Shown here one piece after another: positions 61,942 to 64,000 of a stretch of DNA of 64,000 nucleotides. The DNA comes from Hyphomicrobiales bacterium. Lineage in GTDB: Bacteria; Pseudomonadota; Alphaproteobacteria; Rhizobiales; Xanthobacteraceae. The notes under the pieces are model-generated. The model did not search any database. It saw only the letters and a program-made list of their open reading frames with translations, and was not told where the DNA came from. The DNA lies in the NCBI GenBank assembly GCA_017305555.1, contig JAFKKM010000022.1, forward strand, positions 1-64,000. The letters run 5' to 3'. Position 1 is the stretch's first letter, and each line of letters starts with the position of its first letter. The position numbers and the translations under genes were made by a program.

Positions 61942-62667
61942 CTAGGTCATATACTGGCCGCCGTTTATCGATAGGGTCGCACCGGTAATGAAGCCGGCAG
62001 CATCGGCTGCCAGAAATACCACGGCTCGCGCGATATCCTGCGGTTCACCCAGGCGTCCTACGGGAATCAATGGGAGGATGTCTTTCTCCATCACTTCATG
62101 AGGAATCGCTTCCAACATACTGGTACGGATGTAACCGGGGCAAATTGCATTGACGGTGATTCCGGCGCGAGCGGACTCCAGTGCAAGTGCACGGGTGAAG
62201 CCAAGATCACCGGCTTTGGCAGCCGAATAATTCGTCTGTCCGAATTGCCCCTTCTGGCCGTTGATAGATGAGATGTTGATGATGCGGCCGAATTTTCGGC
62301 TCCGCATACGTTCGATCACGGAGCGACACATATTGAAGAGCGCCCCGAGATCGGTGGCGATCACGATATCCCACTCGTCTTTCGTCATTTTATGCAAAGC
62401 ATTGTCACGAATGATGCCTGCATTATTGACAAGAATGTCAACCGGTCCGAGAGCAGCCTCGACGGCTTTGATTCCAGCTACGCAGGCGTCAAAATCGGCG
62501 ACATCCCAACGATAGATGTCGATTCCGGTCTCGACGTGGAATGCGTCGGCGGATATGTGGTCCTCTCTGTAAGTTGCCGCCACCGCATAACCAGCGTCCT
62601 TGAGCGCTTTGCTGATGGCGGCCCCGATACCTCGCGTTCCGCCAGTTACAAGCGCCACCTGCTTCAT
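61942..62667 (-). CDS. phaB: Acetoacetyl-CoA reductase PhaB
   Basis: Short-chain dehydrogenase of 241 aa that makes (R)-3-hydroxybutyryl-CoA for PHA synthesis with NADPH. Motifs: ALVTGGTRGIGAAISK (cofactor), VDILVNNAGIIRD, INISSINGQKGQFGQTNYSAAKAG (Ser-Tyr-Lys catalytic), and the family end VFLAADAAGFITGATLSINGGQYM. GGGAG precedes the ATG. It belongs with phaC at 57258; a beta-ketothiolase is not in the window. Confidence 0.93.
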   Translation of the reverse strand: MKQVALVTGGTRGIGAAISKALKDAGYAVAATYREDHISADAFHVETGIDIYRWDVADFDACVAGIKAVEAALGPVDILVNNAGIIRDNALHKMTKDEWDIVIATDLGALFNMCRSVIERMRSRKFGRIINISSINGQKGQFGQTNYSAAKAGDLGFTRALALESARAGITVNAICPGYIRTSMLEAIPHEVMEKDILPLIPVGRLGEPQDIARAVVFLAADAAGFITGATLSINGGQYMT

Positions 62668-62729
62668 ACCGAATCTCCCGTTGCCTTAGCTTCATCTGAT
62701 TCTCTCTAAGCCATCCTTTCGAACACCGA

Positions 62730-62743
62730 TTGATGTGCATCAA
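62730..62743. promoter_or_regulatory. FNR/FixK-type box between phaB and the second USP gene
   Basis: TTGATGTGCATCAA, a perfect match. For phaB it gives a start near 62695 and a 28-base leader; for the USP gene a start near 62778 with an 86-base leader. Confidence 0.78.
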
Positions 62744-62863
62744 TCGCTGCGGCATCAGAGATCAAACGGCAACATGAGCTATGTCAATGTGCACTTGGCC
62801 ATTTCAGGACCTGATAGGTATTCGCAGTCGCGAACCGACCTATTTCCTGGAACGGAGGCAACC

Positions 62864-63700
62864 GTGTTCAAGAATCTTCTCGTTCACATCCCTTCGGAAC
62901 GATCATTACGAGCAATCGTCGATGGCGCGGTATCGCTCGCCATGAGCTCAAGTTCCCATATCGACGCCATCTCGATCGGTTACGAAGCGACAGTCGTTAG
63001 CGTCCCCGCGATCGGCGATAACATGCTCGATGCCACGATCAAAGATGAGCAACGAAAAGCGATCGAGCGCGCCGAAGCAGCTCTCGCCGTTTTTGAGGTA
63101 GAAGCGAAACTGGCCGGAATCACCTATAATTGTCGATCCGTCAGCGCTCTCCCGGATGAAGCTGTCGACGTTATATGCGCGGCCTCCCGGCTATACGATC
63201 TAAGCGTCGTTCTACAGCCTGAAGCGGACAAAGATACGTTCGACAACATGATCCCCCAGGAGATCCTGTTTCAATCGGGCGGTCCGGTGCTTTTCATCCC
63301 GCATACGCATAACAAACCATTTTCGCTCAAACGTGTCGGAATAGCCTGGGACGGAAGCCGGCTGGCTGCACGTGCGCTACGCGATGCAGTACCCTTTCTC
63401 CACCAGGCGCAAACCATCACAACTATCAGTGTGGACGAAAGTCGGCTTATCCCAACCGATCTATCTTCAGCTTCGGTTATCGCTCATCTCGCCCGACGCC
63501 AGCTCCAAGCAAACGCCATACACTTGACATCCGACGATACCGACATTGCTCAACTCATACTTTCGGCCGCAGCCGATGAAGGCTTCGATTTGATGGTTAT
63601 GGGAGGTTATGGACATTCGCGCCTGAAAGAGCGCTTTCTAGGCGGCGTGACGCGAGACATGCTGAAATCGATGACCCTCCCTACTCTGATGTCTCACTAA
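62864..63700 (+). CDS. Universal stress protein, tandem type (second copy)
   Basis: Protein of 278 aa from GTG 62864, which has GGAGG upstream and gives a start (MFKNLLVHIPSERSLRAIVDGAV) aligned with the first copy (277 aa). A start at ATG 62774 would add 30 residues with no partner in the paralogue. The C-terminal nucleotide-binding motif is LMVMGGYGHSRLKERFLGGVTRDML. Both copies share the same end and an FNR-type promoter. Confidence 0.87.
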   Translation: MFKNLLVHIPSERSLRAIVDGAVSLAMSSSSHIDAISIGYEATVVSVPAIGDNMLDATIKDEQRKAIERAEAALAVFEVEAKLAGITYNCRSVSALPDEAVDVICAASRLYDLSVVLQPEADKDTFDNMIPQEILFQSGGPVLFIPHTHNKPFSLKRVGIAWDGSRLAARALRDAVPFLHQAQTITTISVDESRLIPTDLSSASVIAHLARRQLQANAIHLTSDDTDIAQLILSAAADEGFDLMVMGGYGHSRLKERFLGGVTRDMLKSMTLPTLMSH

Positions 63701-63786
63701 GAGAGCTATAACCTCGAAGACCAAGGCAAAACATACCTACCGCAGGCGCTTTCAGAGTTGGAGCGCCGTTGAAGGTCGATGGCGTC

Positions 63787-64000
63787 GTGAACATACAACT
63801 CTATCCGGAAGCCAGACTACGACTGCCTCAAACGGACGATGTTCACCGTGACTTCCGGCTGGATATCTGTCGCGGGATGGCCCTTTGGTTCGTATTTGTC
63901 GACCATGTGCCGAATAATATTGTCAGTTGGTTCACGCTTCGAAACTACGGGTTCAGCGACGCGACCGAGGTGTTCGTTTTTATCTCCGGCTACACTTGCA
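63787..64000 (+). CDS. OpgC-like acyltransferase, start only
   Basis: Partial gene running off the window. The frame RDFRLDICRGMALWFVFVDHVPNNIVSWFTLRNYGFSDATEVFVFISGYT matches OpgC-type membrane acyltransferases that succinylate osmoregulated periplasmic glucans (family pattern R....D..RG.AL..IF.DHIP.N..S..T.RN.GFSDA.E.FVF.SGY). The start is uncertain: GTG 63787 with GAAGG 12 bases before it, or an upstream TTG at 63769. Confidence 0.72.
   Translation, partial: MNIQLYPEARLRLPQTDDVHRDFRLDICRGMALWFVFVDHVPNNIVSWFTLRNYGFSDATEVFVFISGYTC

Noticed and set aside
1-64000. CRISPR arrays, rRNA genes and other complete tRNA genes
   Set aside because: None seen on reading; no regularly spaced repeats and no rRNA-like sequence.

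Overview
The window looks like a chromosomal stretch of an alphaproteobacterium of the order Hyphomicrobiales, most likely the Bradyrhizobium / Rhodopseudomonas / Nitrobacter / Afipia group. The basis is high-GC codon use, a fixNOQP-fixGH (cbb3 oxidase) cluster, BigR/SqrR-type sulfide regulators, and the general gene repertoire. The placement is an inference from gene content only; no rRNA gene is present.

Layout. (1) 1-9.9 kb is a decayed prophage. It has a 5'-truncated small terminase next to a possible IS21-type end, an intact large terminase, then directly a head-tail/tail-completion-like gene, a tail chaperone and a tape measure gene (portal, protease, capsid and tail tip are missing). 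Small accessory genes follow, then Arc/CopG-type regulators, an AlpA-like excisionase and a tyrosine integrase. (2) 10.3-17.3 kb is a chromosomal stress block: an EmrAB-type efflux pair, an AhpD-like protein, Ohr, a LysR regulator and two alpha/beta hydrolases. (3) At 17494-17543 lies exactly the 3' half (positions 27-76, including CCA) of a tRNA-Arg(ACG). This is a typical attachment-site scar and suggests that everything to its right is an integrated island. (4) 17.8-28.9 kb: ccoNOQP-ccoGH without ccoI or ccoS, two cytochrome b561 genes, an IS66 element and an IS5-like relic. (5) 29.2-34.8 kb: a heavy-metal RND pump (adaptor, pump, DUF3240) with no outer-membrane factor. (6) 35.1-46.3 kb: a sulfide/sulfane-sulfur block with two BigR-type repressors, a sulfide:quinone oxidoreductase with the three diagnostic cysteines, DUF2892, an RND pump whose adaptor gene carries an in-frame stop, DUF302, an ABC exporter, and thioredoxin 2. 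(7) 46.8-64 kb: a second ABC exporter, then a low-oxygen/dormancy-like block with a P-type ATPase, a host-attachment-type protein, a PCMT-erythromycin esterase fusion, ChaB, a secreted unknown, NUDIX, PHA synthase, alcohol dehydrogenase, two universal stress proteins, a c-type cytochrome, acetoacetyl-CoA reductase and the start of an OpgC-like gene.

The unifying signal is regulatory. I read by eye eleven FNR/FixK-type palindromes (TTGAT-N4-ATCAA, allowing at most two changes) between 23.4 and 62.8 kb, plus one weaker variant, almost all upstream of genes, and none left of the tRNA scar. This suggests that the island carries a coordinated oxygen-limitation regulon: high-affinity respiration, redox carriers, PHA and NAD(P)H balance, fermentation, stress proteins and ion transport. 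Its CRP/FNR-family regulator must be encoded outside the window. All box counts and distances are visual readings, not a motif scan.
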